A stretch of DNA of 64,000 nt from Modicisalibacter xianhensis (GTDB taxonomy: Bacteria > Pseudomonadota > Gammaproteobacteria > Pseudomonadales > Halomonadaceae). Made by a program: the position numbers and the translations under genes. The stretch lies in NCBI RefSeq assembly GCF_900113605.1, contig NZ_FOPY01000003.1, forward strand, positions 275,589-339,588. Direction: 5' to 3'. Positions 55,586 to 64,000 of the stretch are shown in pieces. The first letter of the stretch is position 1. Each line of letters begins with the position of its first letter. The notes below the pieces were generated by a model. That model was not told the DNA's origin and did not search any database. It saw only the letters and a list, made by a program, of their open reading frames with translations.

Positions 55586-56206
55586 TCAGTGCTGCAGATG
55601 CAAGCCACACTCACGTTTCTCTTCCACCTTGGTGGGGTCGAAGTAATCGAAGTTGTTGGGCAGGTCGTGCTTCTGCAGATACTGATACATATCCTTGGCG
55701 GTCCAGAACAGTACCGGAGCGACCTTGATCAGCCCATTGGCATTGACGGAGACCGGCTGCATCTGAGCGCGCTGCGCGGTATCTTCGGCTCGAACCGCAG
55801 TAAACCACACGTCAGGCGCCATTTCGCGCAGCGCACGCTCGAAAGGTTCGAGCTTCACTTCCTCAGTGAAAGCGGTATGACGTGGATCATCGATACTTGG
55901 TGCCGCCCCCTCCAGCGCTTCACGATGAGCGCGAGAACGTCTGGGGTGATAAATGCTCAGGTTCAGCGAGAGCCGCTTGGCTACGTCGTCGGCAAAGCGA
56001 TAGGTCGCCTCGGTGTTGTAACCGGAATCCATCCAGACGATGGGAATGTCAGGTTGAACTTGCGTGACCATGTGCAGGATGACCGCCTCGAAGGGGCGGA
56101 AGTTCGTCGTGCATATGGCTCGCTTGCCGAGGCTCAATGCCCAGCGCGTCAGTGCTTCGGGATCATTACCGTATTGCTCGTTGATTGCATCGATGTTCAG
56201 GTCCAT
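55586..56206 (-). CDS. Phosphoadenylyl-sulfate reductase family protein, divergent CysH
   Basis: A 206-residue protein of the PAPS reductase fold. The C-terminal catalytic cysteine motif KRECGLH is intact, and there is no CC...CxxC iron-sulfur motif, so PAPS with thioredoxin is more likely than APS. The core is divergent: the PP-loop reads CTTNFRPFEAV instead of the usual SSSFG, the next motif is VWMDSGYNTEATYRF, and the arginine-rich RREQS-type motif reads AVRAEDTAQRA. It is shorter than E. coli CysH (244). Proximity to cysB and trxA supports a sulfate reduction role. Confidence 0.75.
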   Translation of the reverse strand: MDLNIDAINEQYGNDPEALTRWALSLGKRAICTTNFRPFEAVILHMVTQVQPDIPIVWMDSGYNTEATYRFADDVAKRLSLNLSIYHPRRSRAHREALEGAAPSIDDPRHTAFTEEVKLEPFERALREMAPDVWFTAVRAEDTAQRAQMQPVSVNANGLIKVAPVLFWTAKDMYQYLQKHDLPNNFDYFDPTKVEEKRECGLHLQH

Positions 56207-56374
56207 AAGCCCTCCAGAAGCATGAGGGAAGCACACTTCCCAGAATGTCGATACCCTAGCAAAGGGGCCTCGCGCTGCCCCAATAATGTTTAGTTCGGTA
56301 CTTATATAGCTGGAACATAGGTACCGCTGCGCTGTTATTTCCTATTCTAATAAATCGTGCGAAGGCCATGCCGC

Positions 56375-57724
56375 CTACGCCTTGCTCAACGCTTCCATCA
56401 AACGAGCTATCTTGGACAATGTTTCCTGATACTCCGCTTCTTCGTTGGAGTCACTGACCAGGCCGCCGCCGCCCCAGACATGAAGCTGGCCGCCATCGGC
56501 GATGACGGTACGAATCGCAATTGATGTATCCATCATGCCCCTTCGATCGACATAGCCGAGACTGCCGCAATAAACACTGCGTCGGCTAGGCTCGAGTTCA
56601 TCAATGATCTGCATGGCGCGTACCTTGGGAGCACCGGTAATCGAACCGCCCGGAAACGCGGCTGAGAGCAAGTCAATCGAGGAATAAGCCGGGGCCAGTT
56701 CGCCGGTGACCACACTGACCAGATGATGCACATTGGCATAACTTTCCAGCCCGCATAGTTGCGGCACTTGTACACTGCCTGGCTGACATACTCGCCCAAG
56801 GTCATTGCGCAGCAGGTCGACGATCATGACGTTCTCTGCCCTGTCCTTGGTGCTGTTCGTAAGGTCATCGGCTAGTTGTGCATCTTCCTCCGGCGTGTTG
56901 CCTCGGGGGCGTGTGCCCTTGATGGGACGGGTTTCCACCTGACCTTCATGGACCTGCAGGAAACGTTCGGGAGAAAGGGAAAGCACTGCCTTGTCGCCCC
57001 AGGCCATGTAACCCGCGAAGGGCGTCGGAGTCGCACATCGCAGTGCGAGATAGCCTTCCCAGATATCGCCCCGGTAGGGGGCACTGAAACGCTGGGCCAG
57101 GTTAATCTGATAACAATCGCCAGCCTGGATATAGCGTTGTACGGCCTGGAAGCGCTGCCCATAGCCTGCTTGATCCATCTCCGGTAGGAAGGGTGCCGTG
57201 ACGGCGAACGAAGGGGATGCCGTGGGCGCGCTGGCCAGCCAGGTATCGACCTGGTGTCTTCTTTCCGGCGTCGCGACCAGCCATGCCTCATGACGTGCAT
57301 GATCCTGAATCAGTGCCCAGTCATAGAGTCCAAGGCGACTCCAGGGAAGTGTCGTCGTTGCATGGGCATGGCTCGGTAGCGTTTCAATGATTCTGCCCAG
57401 GTCATAGCCCCAATAACCGATCAGGCCACCGAGAAAAGGCAGGTCACTTTCCGGCAGTTCGTTATCGAGACTGCCTAGCAAGGCCTGCTGAGCGGCGAAT
57501 GGCTCCGCTGGCAAGGACGAAGCGTTGTTGCAGCGGACCTGTCCTTGAGTATCGACTTCAAGGACAGCCAGCGGGTCGCATGACATGATGTCGTAACGTC
57601 CACCTGGGCCCTCGGGGCGACCGCTGTCGAGGAGAACGGCACCTTCCCGATGGCGCAAGCGGGAAAAGCGCTCCAAGGGGTCGGCATGGTATGGCAGGGG
57701 AGTGATAACGAGTTTTGAGGTCAT
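56375..57724 (-). CDS. pabB: Aminodeoxychorismate synthase component I
   Basis: A 449-residue chorismate-utilising enzyme. The catalytic part has SPERFLQVHEGQVETRPIKGTRPRG, ENVMIVDLLRNDLGRVCQPGSVQVP and FPGGSITGAPKVRAMQIIDELEPSRRSVYCGSLGYV, matching PabB with the PIKGT lysine. It makes 4-amino-4-deoxychorismate with PabA for folate. ATG 57724 has AAGGAG 9 nt upstream. No pabA or pabC is adjacent. TrpE is the alternative, but length and motif favour PabB. Confidence 0.9.
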   Translation of the reverse strand: MTSKLVITPLPYHADPLERFSRLRHREGAVLLDSGRPEGPGGRYDIMSCDPLAVLEVDTQGQVRCNNASSLPAEPFAAQQALLGSLDNELPESDLPFLGGLIGYWGYDLGRIIETLPSHAHATTTLPWSRLGLYDWALIQDHARHEAWLVATPERRHQVDTWLASAPTASPSFAVTAPFLPEMDQAGYGQRFQAVQRYIQAGDCYQINLAQRFSAPYRGDIWEGYLALRCATPTPFAGYMAWGDKAVLSLSPERFLQVHEGQVETRPIKGTRPRGNTPEEDAQLADDLTNSTKDRAENVMIVDLLRNDLGRVCQPGSVQVPQLCGLESYANVHHLVSVVTGELAPAYSSIDLLSAAFPGGSITGAPKVRAMQIIDELEPSRRSVYCGSLGYVDRRGMMDTSIAIRTVIADGGQLHVWGGGGLVSDSNEEAEYQETLSKIARLMEALSKA

Positions 57725-57841
57725 GCAGTACGACTCCTTCGACAAGCGAGTCATTCTAGGGGGGCAAGCCGCATTTGTCCGCCTTGTCGACGAACGGGAT
57801 AATGACTGTGTCTTTTACCGCGCGATCGATGGAAATTGCCA

Positions 57842-58702
57842 ATGCATGCCGACTATCTTCTGGAGCAAGGAAGGCTCGAACGACACGATCAACGCGTGGC
57901 CTGGCGCCATCTCCGCCGCAAGGAAGCAGGAGGCGAGGAGGCTTTACTCTTGCTCCACGGGGCGGGGGTCGCCGGTAGGCTGACATGGCAGCCCATGGTC
58001 GGCTATCTCTCACGATGGCGGCACATCATCGTGCCTGACTTGCGTGGCATGGGCCAGACACATGACCTTGACGAGAGGGAGCGTGCCTTTGACTTGGATG
58101 ATGTCGTCGATGACATAGAAGCAGTACTGGCTGCACGTGACATGGAGCGATTGGACGCTGTGGTCGGATACTCCTTCGGGGGATTGGTCGCCATGCGTTT
58201 AAAACAACGTATGGGGGAAGGAATCTCCCGGTTGGGCCTCATTGAGCCTGCACTGCTTGAGCGTGAGGACCATGCCGTGATGGTTCAGGTCCGCGAGGCC
58301 TACGCCGAGGCAGCTGAGCGAATTCGACAAGCCGATACACCTGAAGCGGGCATCGTTGCCTTTCTTGATCTCATCGCTCCCAACCGGGCCCGTAACCCTC
58401 GTGCGGAGCGCCTGTCGATCATGCGCCTGGCTTATCGTCCACTGGGATTTGCCAATGCGTTGGACTGTGTAACGCAAGCGGTAAGGGATCTGGATCGTGA
58501 GACGCTTCTCCAGGCTCAGGAAAATGTCATCAGTATCGTGGGTGGAAAAAGTCTGGAAGCCATGAAACGTTATCATGCACAGTTGGAACGCTCGCGTGCG
58601 GACTGGGTGTATCGCGAATTGCCTGGTACCGACCATTCCCTGCCATTTCAAAAGCCCCGCCGTCTTTCGTCGATTTTATTGGAATATTTGACGTCAACGT
58701 AA
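57842..58702 (+). CDS. Alpha/beta hydrolase
   Basis: A 286-residue alpha/beta-hydrolase. It has the oxyanion motif LLLLHGAGVAG, strand motif IIVPDLRGMGQT, nucleophile S111 in VGYSFGGL and catalytic His in GTDHSLPF. No signal peptide. Substrate unknown. The start at ATG 57842 is weakly supported (no clear ribosome-binding site; TTG 6 bp upstream possible). It is divergent from pabB; its last codons overlap an ACGT-type palindromic motif. Confidence 0.83.
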   Translation: MHADYLLEQGRLERHDQRVAWRHLRRKEAGGEEALLLLHGAGVAGRLTWQPMVGYLSRWRHIIVPDLRGMGQTHDLDERERAFDLDDVVDDIEAVLAARDMERLDAVVGYSFGGLVAMRLKQRMGEGISRLGLIEPALLEREDHAVMVQVREAYAEAAERIRQADTPEAGIVAFLDLIAPNRARNPRAERLSIMRLAYRPLGFANALDCVTQAVRDLDRETLLQAQENVISIVGGKSLEAMKRYHAQLERSRADWVYRELPGTDHSLPFQKPRRLSSILLEYLTST

Positions 58703-58703
58703 A
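58688..58703 (+). promoter_or_regulatory. ACGT-type motif at the end of the hydrolase gene
   Basis: TTGACGTCAACGTAAA differs by one base from the element at 48655-48670. It overlaps the hydrolase stop codon and lies upstream of the gntR-prpBCD operon. Confidence 0.35.
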
Positions 58704-58706
58704 GCC

Positions 58707-58717
58707 ATTGTTGACAA
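58707..58717. promoter_or_regulatory. Distal GntR-type palindrome
   Basis: ATTGTTGACAA, with near-symmetric arms, shares the pattern ATTGTYGACAA with the proximal site at 58824. Likely second operator of the GntR regulator. Confidence 0.45.
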
Positions 58718-58780
58718 CAGGGCTGTGGTCACAGCTTGCTTGTACGCCGAAAGGTGTAGAAGATCGGGAGCTATGCGCTA

Positions 58781-58835
58781 TTGACCGGTCAGCCCGGGCT
58801 GGCTAGAGTTTCTTCAATTACTTATTGTCGACAAT
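58781..58835 (+). promoter_or_regulatory. Promoter and operator of the gntR-prpBCD operon
   Basis: -35 TTGACC (58781-58786), 17-bp spacer, -10 TAGAGT (58804-58809). The perfect 12-bp palindrome ATTGTCGACAAT (58824-58835) lies just after the expected start of transcription and 4 bp before the gntR ATG. Such TTGT-N2-ACAA sites are typical of FCD-type GntR regulators, so autorepression is likely. Confidence 0.6.
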
Positions 58836-58839
58836 CACC

Positions 58840-59571
58840 ATGAATACCAAGATGCAGGACGGCGTGTTACCGGAAGTGCGAACCTTGGCCGAGCGGGTCT
58901 TCAACCAGCTGCAGGATGCCATCGTTCGCGGTGAGTTGGCGCCGGGTTCCAAGATTACCGAGCCGGGACTGTCCAAGACCTATGGCATTTCCCGGGGGCC
59001 GCTTCGCGAGGCCATGCGACGGCTGGAGGCGCATCGATTGATCGAGCGTGTCCCGCATGTCGGAGCGCGAGTGGTCAAACTGTCGATGAAGGAGCTTCTC
59101 GAACTGTTCGATGTGCGTGAAGCCCTGGAGAGCATGGCCGCCAGGTTGGCTGCGCGTCACATGAGTTCCGAGGAAATTGCCGGCCTCCGTGAGGTGCTGG
59201 CCTTTCATGAGCGTCAATCCGACCTGCAGCGCGGTGAAGCCTACTATCAGCGCGAAGGTGATCTGGACTTTCACTATCGCATCGTCCTTGGCAGTCATAA
59301 CCGCATGCTGATGACGATTCTCTGCGATGACCTCTACTACTTGGTGCGGCTATACCGAACCCAGTTCAGTGCCAGCGGCGCACGTCCGCAGCGTGCCTTT
59401 GTCGAGCACCATCGTATCGTCGACGCCATCGAGGCGGGGGACGAAGAACTTGCCGAACTATTGATGCGTCGGCATGTCAGCGCCTCGCGGGAAAATGTAG
59501 CTGAGCGTTATGCCGAGGTGCTCGAACAGGAAGAAGCTATGATCTCGCCCATTCAAAGGACAACCCCATGA
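58840..59571 (+). CDS. GntR-family regulator (FCD type) of the methylcitrate operon
   Basis: A 243-residue protein with the GntR winged helix ([63 protein letters not shown], about residues 12-75) and a C-terminal FCD effector domain with metal-binding histidines ([25 protein letters not shown]). It overlaps prpB by 4 bp (ATGA), so it is the first gene of the operon and probably represses it until a propionate-derived metabolite appears. ATG 58840 is used; it lacks a clear Shine-Dalgarno site. Confidence 0.9.
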   Translation: MNTKMQDGVLPEVRTLAERVFNQLQDAIVRGELAPGSKITEPGLSKTYGISRGPLREAMRRLEAHRLIERVPHVGARVVKLSMKELLELFDVREALESMAARLAARHMSSEEIAGLREVLAFHERQSDLQRGEAYYQREGDLDFHYRIVLGSHNRMLMTILCDDLYYLVRLYRTQFSASGARPQRAFVEHHRIVDAIEAGDEELAELLMRRHVSASRENVAERYAEVLEQEEAMISPIQRTTP

Positions 59572-60455
59572 CCCAGCCCACGCCTGGCGCACGTTTTCGT
59601 GCCGCTCTCGATGCTCACCGTCCGCTGCCTATCGTCGGTACGATCAATGCCTATTCGGCCCTGATGGCGGAGAAGGTCGGCCACAAGGCCATCTATCTTT
59701 CTGGTGGCGGGGTGGCCAATGCCTCGTTCGGCCTGCCTGACCTGGGCATGACGACCATGAACGATGTCGTCGAGGATGCCCGTCGTATTACCGGGGCCAG
59801 CGAACTGCCATTGCTGGTGGATATCGATACCGGCTGGGGCGGAGCCTTCAACATTTCCCGCACCATCAAGGAAATGGGGCGTGCCGGTGTCGCGGCCGTG
59901 CATATCGAGGATCAGGTAGCACAGAAGCGCTGCGGACACCGGCCCAACAAGGCCATCGTCTCGAAACAGGAAATGGTCGATCGTATCAAGGCGGCGGCCG
60001 ATGCCAGGCTCGATCCGGATTTCTATCTGATCGCCCGCACCGATGCCTTCCAGAAAGAAGGGCTGGAGGCTGCCATCGACCGGGCCAATGCCTGCATCGA
60101 AGCAGGGGCCGATGCCATCTTTGCCGAGGCGGTGCATACCTTGGACGACTACCGGGCCTTCTGTGAAGGTGTCGAAGCACCGATCCTCGCCAATATTACC
60201 GAGTTTGGCGCCACGCCTCTGTTTTCGCAGCAGGAACTGGGGAATGTCGGGTGTCGCATGGTGCTGTATCCGCTGTCGGCGTTCCGAGCCATGAATGCTG
60301 CTGCGCTCAAGGTTTACCGCAGCATTTACGAGAAGGGCGATCAGCAGGATGTGATTGACCTGATGCAGACTCGCGACGAACTCTACGAGTTTCTCGATTA
60401 CCACGCCTTCGAGAACAAGCTGGATGCCCTGTTTGCCGAGAAGGGTAATGAATAG
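59568..60455 (+). CDS. prpB: 2-methylisocitrate lyase
   Basis: A 295-residue lyase of the isocitrate lyase/PEP mutase family. It has [21 protein letters not shown], the catalytic cysteine loop [13 protein letters not shown] and [12 protein letters not shown]. It splits 2-methylisocitrate into pyruvate and succinate, the last step of the methylcitrate cycle. The start overlaps the gntR stop. Length equals that of E. coli PrpB (296). Confidence 0.95.
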   Translation: MTQPTPGARFRAALDAHRPLPIVGTINAYSALMAEKVGHKAIYLSGGGVANASFGLPDLGMTTMNDVVEDARRITGASELPLLVDIDTGWGGAFNISRTIKEMGRAGVAAVHIEDQVAQKRCGHRPNKAIVSKQEMVDRIKAAADARLDPDFYLIARTDAFQKEGLEAAIDRANACIEAGADAIFAEAVHTLDDYRAFCEGVEAPILANITEFGATPLFSQQELGNVGCRMVLYPLSAFRAMNAAALKVYRSIYEKGDQQDVIDLMQTRDELYEFLDYHAFENKLDALFAEKGNE

Positions 60456-60510
60456 GCGTCCAACAGGACAACAATAGCGACAAGCCGATCGCACTCATAG
60501 GAGACACGCC

Positions 60511-61638
60511 ATGCCTGAGAAAGCAAACAACGGAGCCGGTCTGCGCGGCCAGAGTGCCGGCAGCACGGCACTGTGCACGGTAGGCAAGAGCGGTTCGGGC
60601 CTGACCTATCGCGGTTATGATATTCATGACCTGGCAGAGCACGCTCGCTTCGAGGAAGTTGCCTACCTGCTTCTCAAGGGTAAGCTGCCCAACCGCCAGG
60701 AGTTGGATGCTTATGTTGCCGAGCTCAAGTCGTTACGTGGCCTGCCGGATGCTTTGAAGGTAGTCCTCGAGCAGATCCCTGCCGATGCCCACCCCATGGA
60801 TGTGATGCGCACAGGGGCATCCATGCTGGGTAATCTCGAAACCGAAGAGAGTTTCGCCGAGCAGCAGGATCAAAGCGACCGTATGCTGGCGGCCTTTCCT
60901 TCGATCATCAATTATTGGTATCGCTATTCCCATGATGGAGTGCGTATCGAGACCGAGACCGACGACGACTCGATAGGCGGCCACTTCCTGCATCTTCTGC
61001 ATGGCAAACCAGCTTCCGAACTGCATGCGCGGGTCATGAATGTTTCGCTCATCCTGTATGCCGAGCATGAGTTCAATGCATCTACATTCACGGCTCGGGT
61101 TTGCGCCTCGACGCTATCCGATATTCATAGCTGTGTGACGGGCGCTATCGGCTCGCTTAGGGGGCCCTTGCATGGCGGTGCCAACGAGGCCGCCATGGCC
61201 ATGATCGAAGACTGGCAATCACCGGATGAGGCCGAGCGCGAAATTCTTGGCATGCTCGAGCGCAAGGAAAAGATCATGGGCTTCGGACATGCCATTTACC
61301 GCGAATCCGATCCGCGCAATGCCATCATCAAGCAATGGTCTCGCAAGCTGTCCGAGGATGTCGGTGATAATCGACTCTATCCGGTATCAGAGCGTGTCGA
61401 GCAGGTCATGTGGCGTGAGAAGAAGCTGTTCTGTAATGCTGATTTCTTCCACGCCAGTGCCTATTACTTCATGGGTATACCGACCAAGCTGTTCACGCCG
61501 ATCTTTGTCTGTTCGCGCCTGACGGGCTGGTGTGCGCATGTGTTCGAGCAACGAGCCAATAATCGCATCATTCGCCCGAGTGCCGACTATACCGGCCCCG
61601 ACAAGCAACCCTGGCTGCCAATCGAGCAGCGCGATTGA
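60511..61638 (+). CDS. prpC: 2-methylcitrate synthase
   Basis: A 375-residue citrate synthase family enzyme. Catalytic histidines are in GPLHGGANEAAM and MGFGHAIYRESDPRN, and the short N-terminus (GSTALCTVGKSGSGLTYRGYDIHDLAEHA) is typical of PrpC rather than GltA. It condenses propionyl-CoA with oxaloacetate. TAGGAG lies upstream of the ATG, 55 bp after prpB. Confidence 0.95.
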   Translation: MPEKANNGAGLRGQSAGSTALCTVGKSGSGLTYRGYDIHDLAEHARFEEVAYLLLKGKLPNRQELDAYVAELKSLRGLPDALKVVLEQIPADAHPMDVMRTGASMLGNLETEESFAEQQDQSDRMLAAFPSIINYWYRYSHDGVRIETETDDDSIGGHFLHLLHGKPASELHARVMNVSLILYAEHEFNASTFTARVCASTLSDIHSCVTGAIGSLRGPLHGGANEAAMAMIEDWQSPDEAEREILGMLERKEKIMGFGHAIYRESDPRNAIIKQWSRKLSEDVGDNRLYPVSERVEQVMWREKKLFCNADFFHASAYYFMGIPTKLFTPIFVCSRLTGWCAHVFEQRANNRIIRPSADYTGPDKQPWLPIEQRD

Positions 61639-61710
61639 CCCCTCGCTGCATCCCGCACCGGTCCCGTCTCAACCGTCCGGCGTAAGCCGCTATATCAAGG
61701 AATGTTTTCG

Positions 61711-63195
61711 ATGAGTGCCAATGTCGATATCAACAAGCGCCCAGATTATGACGTCGAGCTGCAAAAGATCGCTGACTACGTCCTCGGCTACAGAATAGAA
61801 AGCCAGGAGGCGCTGGATACAGCGCGTAATTGTCTGATGGACACCCTGGGATGCGGTCTTCTTGCGCTGCGCTTTCCCGAATGTACCAAGCATTTGGGGC
61901 CTCAAGTGGAAGGCACCGTGGTCCCTCATGGGGCTCGCGTGCCTGGCACATCGTTCCGGTTGGATCCGGTCAAGGCTGCCTGGGATATCGGTTGTATCAT
62001 TCGGTGGCTCGATTACAACGACACGTGGCTGGCAGCGGAGTGGGGGCACCCATCGGATAATCTGGGCGGTATCCTGGCCATTGCCGACCACCTGTCCCAA
62101 AAGCGCCTGGCAATCGGCAAGTCGCCATTGACCATGCGTGACGTGCTGGAAGGCATGATCATGGCGCATGAGATCCAGGGCGTGCTGGCGTTGGAAAACT
62201 CCTTCAACCGGGTGGGGCTCGATCATGTCGTGCTTGTCAAAGTGGCATCGACTGCGGTTGTTGCCAAGTTGATGGGCGCTGACCGGGAGCAGTTGCTGTC
62301 CGCCTTGTCTCATGCCTGGGCTGATGGCCAGAGCTTGCGTACGTATCGTCATGCCCCCAATGCCGGGTCGCGCAAATCCTGGGCTGCAGGAGACGCGACA
62401 TCTCGTGGGGTTCGTTTGGCCGACATTGCCATGCGTGGCGAAATGGGCATCCCGGGTGTGCTTACCGCACCGCAGTGGGGGTTCTACGACGTCCTGTTTT
62501 CCAAGACCAATAAGGACCAGCAGCTCAAGGATGAGAGTGAACGCAAGTTCAAATTCACCCGTGACTATGGTTCATATGTCATGGAAAATGTGTTGTTCAA
62601 GATATCTTTCCCGGCGGAGTTTCACGCCCAGACCGCTTGCGAGGCGGCAGTCATATTGCACCCACAGGTCAAGGGCCGGCTCGACGAGATTGACCGTATC
62701 GTGATTACTACCCACGAATCGGCCATCCGTATCATTTCCAAGTCAGGTAAGTTGGCCAACCCGGCTGACCGCGACCACTGCCTACAGTACATGGCTGCCG
62801 TGCCACTGGCGTTCGGCAGTCTCGTGGCCGAGCATTACGAAGACGAGTTCCACGAAGCCAACCCGGTCATCGACGAGTTGCGTGAGAAAATGGAAGTCGT
62901 CGAAGACGAGCGCTTTACCCGGGAATATCTGGAAGCCGACAAGCGCTCGATCGCCAACGGCATCCAGGTGTTCTTCAAAGATGGGACCAGTACGGATAAC
63001 GTCATTATCGAGTATCCCATCGGCCATCGCCGCCGTCGCCAGGATGGCATTCCTCTGCTCGAGGCCAAATTCAAGGCCAACCTGATGACACGCTTTCCGG
63101 CAGGTCGTAGCCAAGCCATCTTCGCCTTGTGTAAGGATCAGGCCGCTCTCGAAGCAACGCCGGTTCCTGAATTCATGGATCTGTTCGTTATCTGA
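61711..63195 (+). CDS. prpD: 2-methylcitrate dehydratase PrpD
   Basis: A 494-residue protein of the PrpD/MmgE family. It begins [23 protein letters not shown] and has [39 protein letters not shown] and [23 protein letters not shown]. It dehydrates 2-methylcitrate to cis-aconitate analogue; a separate aconitase is needed for rehydration. The start at 61711 has AAGGA 9 nt upstream, better than ATG 61702. This is the PrpD route, with no acnD/prpF in the operon. Confidence 0.94.
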   Translation: MSANVDINKRPDYDVELQKIADYVLGYRIESQEALDTARNCLMDTLGCGLLALRFPECTKHLGPQVEGTVVPHGARVPGTSFRLDPVKAAWDIGCIIRWLDYNDTWLAAEWGHPSDNLGGILAIADHLSQKRLAIGKSPLTMRDVLEGMIMAHEIQGVLALENSFNRVGLDHVVLVKVASTAVVAKLMGADREQLLSALSHAWADGQSLRTYRHAPNAGSRKSWAAGDATSRGVRLADIAMRGEMGIPGVLTAPQWGFYDVLFSKTNKDQQLKDESERKFKFTRDYGSYVMENVLFKISFPAEFHAQTACEAAVILHPQVKGRLDEIDRIVITTHESAIRIISKSGKLANPADRDHCLQYMAAVPLAFGSLVAEHYEDEFHEANPVIDELREKMEVVEDERFTREYLEADKRSIANGIQVFFKDGTSTDNVIIEYPIGHRRRRQDGIPLLEAKFKANLMTRFPAGRSQAIFALCKDQAALEATPVPEFMDLFVI

Positions 63196-63206
63196 CGGTA
63201 ACTGAC

Positions 63207-63247
63207 AAAAGGCGGCGGACACGATAGTCGATGTCTTGCCGCCTTTC
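63207..63247 (+). terminator. Terminator after prpD
   Basis: AAAAGGCGGC on the 5' side pairs with GCCGCCTTT on the 3' side, with an inner GGACA/TGTC extension and a loop ACGATAGTCG region. Only a short T tract follows. Confidence 0.7.
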
Positions 63248-63460
63248 CGCTAGTTACAGTGACCGGTCGATGGCGAATGTCCACGTGGCAAGTACCGATG
63301 ACTTGAACTACAATTTTTTGGTCCAAGGGCTTGCCAAGTGCTTCAGTCATCCGTAAAGTACGCATCCGCTGCTGACGACGGACACACGTCGCTGGCGGTG
63401 AAGGTGGCGCAAGGCGCTGTTTTCGTTGGGGTTTTTCTCGCGTCGGTGACGATCGCGGGT

Positions 63461-63488
63461 TGACGAAAACGCCCGGTCTGATAGACTG
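63461..63488 (+). promoter_or_regulatory. rRNA operon promoter P1
   Basis: -35 TTGACG (63461-63466), 16-bp spacer, -10 TAGACT (63483-63488), followed by a GC-rich discriminator (GCGCCGCC) as expected for stringently controlled rRNA promoters. The 250 bp before it (63248-63460) hold no gene I can support. Confidence 0.7.
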
Positions 63489-63555
63489 CGCCGCCACGAT
63501 ACGGGGTTCGCCCGGCAGGCCGGTTGACGCTGGCAAACAACGGCGAACACGGCGC

Positions 63556-63583
63556 TTGACAGCGCGGCCCGGATCGGTAGAAT
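63556..63583 (+). promoter_or_regulatory. rRNA operon promoter P2
   Basis: -35 TTGACA (63556-63561), 16-bp spacer, -10 TAGAAT (63578-63583), followed by a pyrimidine-rich start region. About 95 bp after P1. Confidence 0.75.
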
Positions 63584-63655
63584 ACGCCTCTCTCGCAGCG
63601 AGGCCGCCCTGACAGGGCGAGAAGCGAATGTCAAGTGACTCGCTTTGGCTGCGAC

Positions 63656-63667
63656 GCTCTTTAACAA
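63656..63667 (+). promoter_or_regulatory. boxA antitermination site in the rRNA leader
   Basis: GCTCTTTAACAA matches the boxA consensus bound by NusB/NusE, in the leader 134 bp before mature 16S rRNA. A short hairpin, GGTCCG/CGGACC, lies between it and 16S (about 63775-63790). Confidence 0.8.
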
Positions 63668-63800
63668 TCGATCAGGTAATTCATGTGGGCGCTTGTCGAT
63701 GAGGCGGTGACCAGTCACCGATCATCAAGGCAAGCGACTCGTCAAAGAGACGTTTGAACCTTGAGCCAAGTTTGGTCCGCTTAACGGACCGTATGATTTT

Positions 63801-64000
63801 AAACTGAAGAGTTTGATCATGGCTCAGATTGAACGCTGGCGGCAGGCCTAACACATGCAAGTCGAGCGGCAGCGGGAGGTGCTTGCACCTCGCCGGCGAG
63901 CGGCGGACGGGTGAGTAATGCATAGGAAACTGCCCGGTAGTGGGGGATAACCTGGGGAAACCCAGGCTAATACCGCATACGTCCTACGGGAGAAAGCAGG
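63801..64000 (+). rRNA. rrs: 16S ribosomal RNA, 5' 200 nt
   Basis: The sequence from 63801 matches the conserved 16S 5' end (AGAGTTTGATCATGGCTCAG at 63809-63828, then ATTGAACGCTGGCGGCAGGC), with mature-end position inferred from E. coli. The variable V1-V2 region (CTGCCCGGTAGTGGGGGATA, CCGCATACGTCCTACGGGAG) is of the Halomonadaceae type. The gene runs out of the window. Confidence 0.97.

Overview
The window looks like chromosomal DNA of a halophilic gammaproteobacterium of the Halomonadaceae (Halomonas or a close relative). The basis is high G+C, the 5' end of a 16S rRNA gene at 63801 with a Halomonas-like sequence, and gammaproteobacterial gene orders (ffs-dnaX-ybaB-recR; mlaA-rssB-rssC-tal). 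No phage, insertion sequence, CRISPR array or tRNA gene was seen. Most of the window is densely packed core genome.

Layout. 1-10.8 kb: the end of an MscK-type mechanosensitive channel gene, a minus-strand operon (IclR regulator, TctD-like regulator, TctE-like kinase, orphan solute-binding protein, TlyA methyltransferase), and the divergent tctCBA tricarboxylate transporter. 10.8-14.1 kb: an unusual two-gene unit, an ATP-grasp ligase followed by a 674-residue protein in which I see a papain-like Q/C/H/N constellation; this is the best candidate here for an undescribed system. 14.3-19.6 kb: 4.5S RNA, dnaX, ybaB, recR, rnd, ycgL, ycgN. 19.6-24.8 kb: protease II, then a small membrane protein, a von Willebrand A protein and a class II glutamine amidotransferase. 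24.9-34.3 kb: fadD, hrpA, a FabH-like synthase, mlaA, and the rssB/rssC partner-switching pair. 34.3-42.1 kb: transaldolase, a chemoreceptor gene broken by an in-frame TAG, a multi-PAS histidine kinase with a stand-alone receiver, and two transporters. 42.1-46.6 kb: Pho-box-driven pstSCAB. 46.7-51.4 kb: a fatty or branched-chain acyl degradation group (thiolase, TetR regulator, short-chain dehydrogenase, acyl-CoA dehydrogenase). 51.5-58.7 kb: an AI-2E-type permease, an AT-rich orphan P-loop NTPase gene, trxA, cysB, a cysH-like gene, pabB and a hydrolase. 58.7-63.2 kb: the gntR-prpB-prpC-prpD methylcitrate operon. 63.2-64 kb: the rRNA leader with two promoters, a boxA-like antiterminator and the first 200 nt of 16S rRNA.

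How it fits together. Several units handle organic acids and acyl-CoAs: tripartite tricarboxylate uptake with its own two-component and IclR regulators, FadD and acyl-CoA dehydrogenase activation and oxidation, thiolase and hydroxyacyl-CoA dehydrogenase, and methylcitrate-cycle disposal of the propionyl-CoA produced. Candidate operators (a PsrA-like box, two ACGT-type motifs, paired GntR palindromes) suggest links between these modules. Functions are inferred from motifs and family knowledge; no database search was run.
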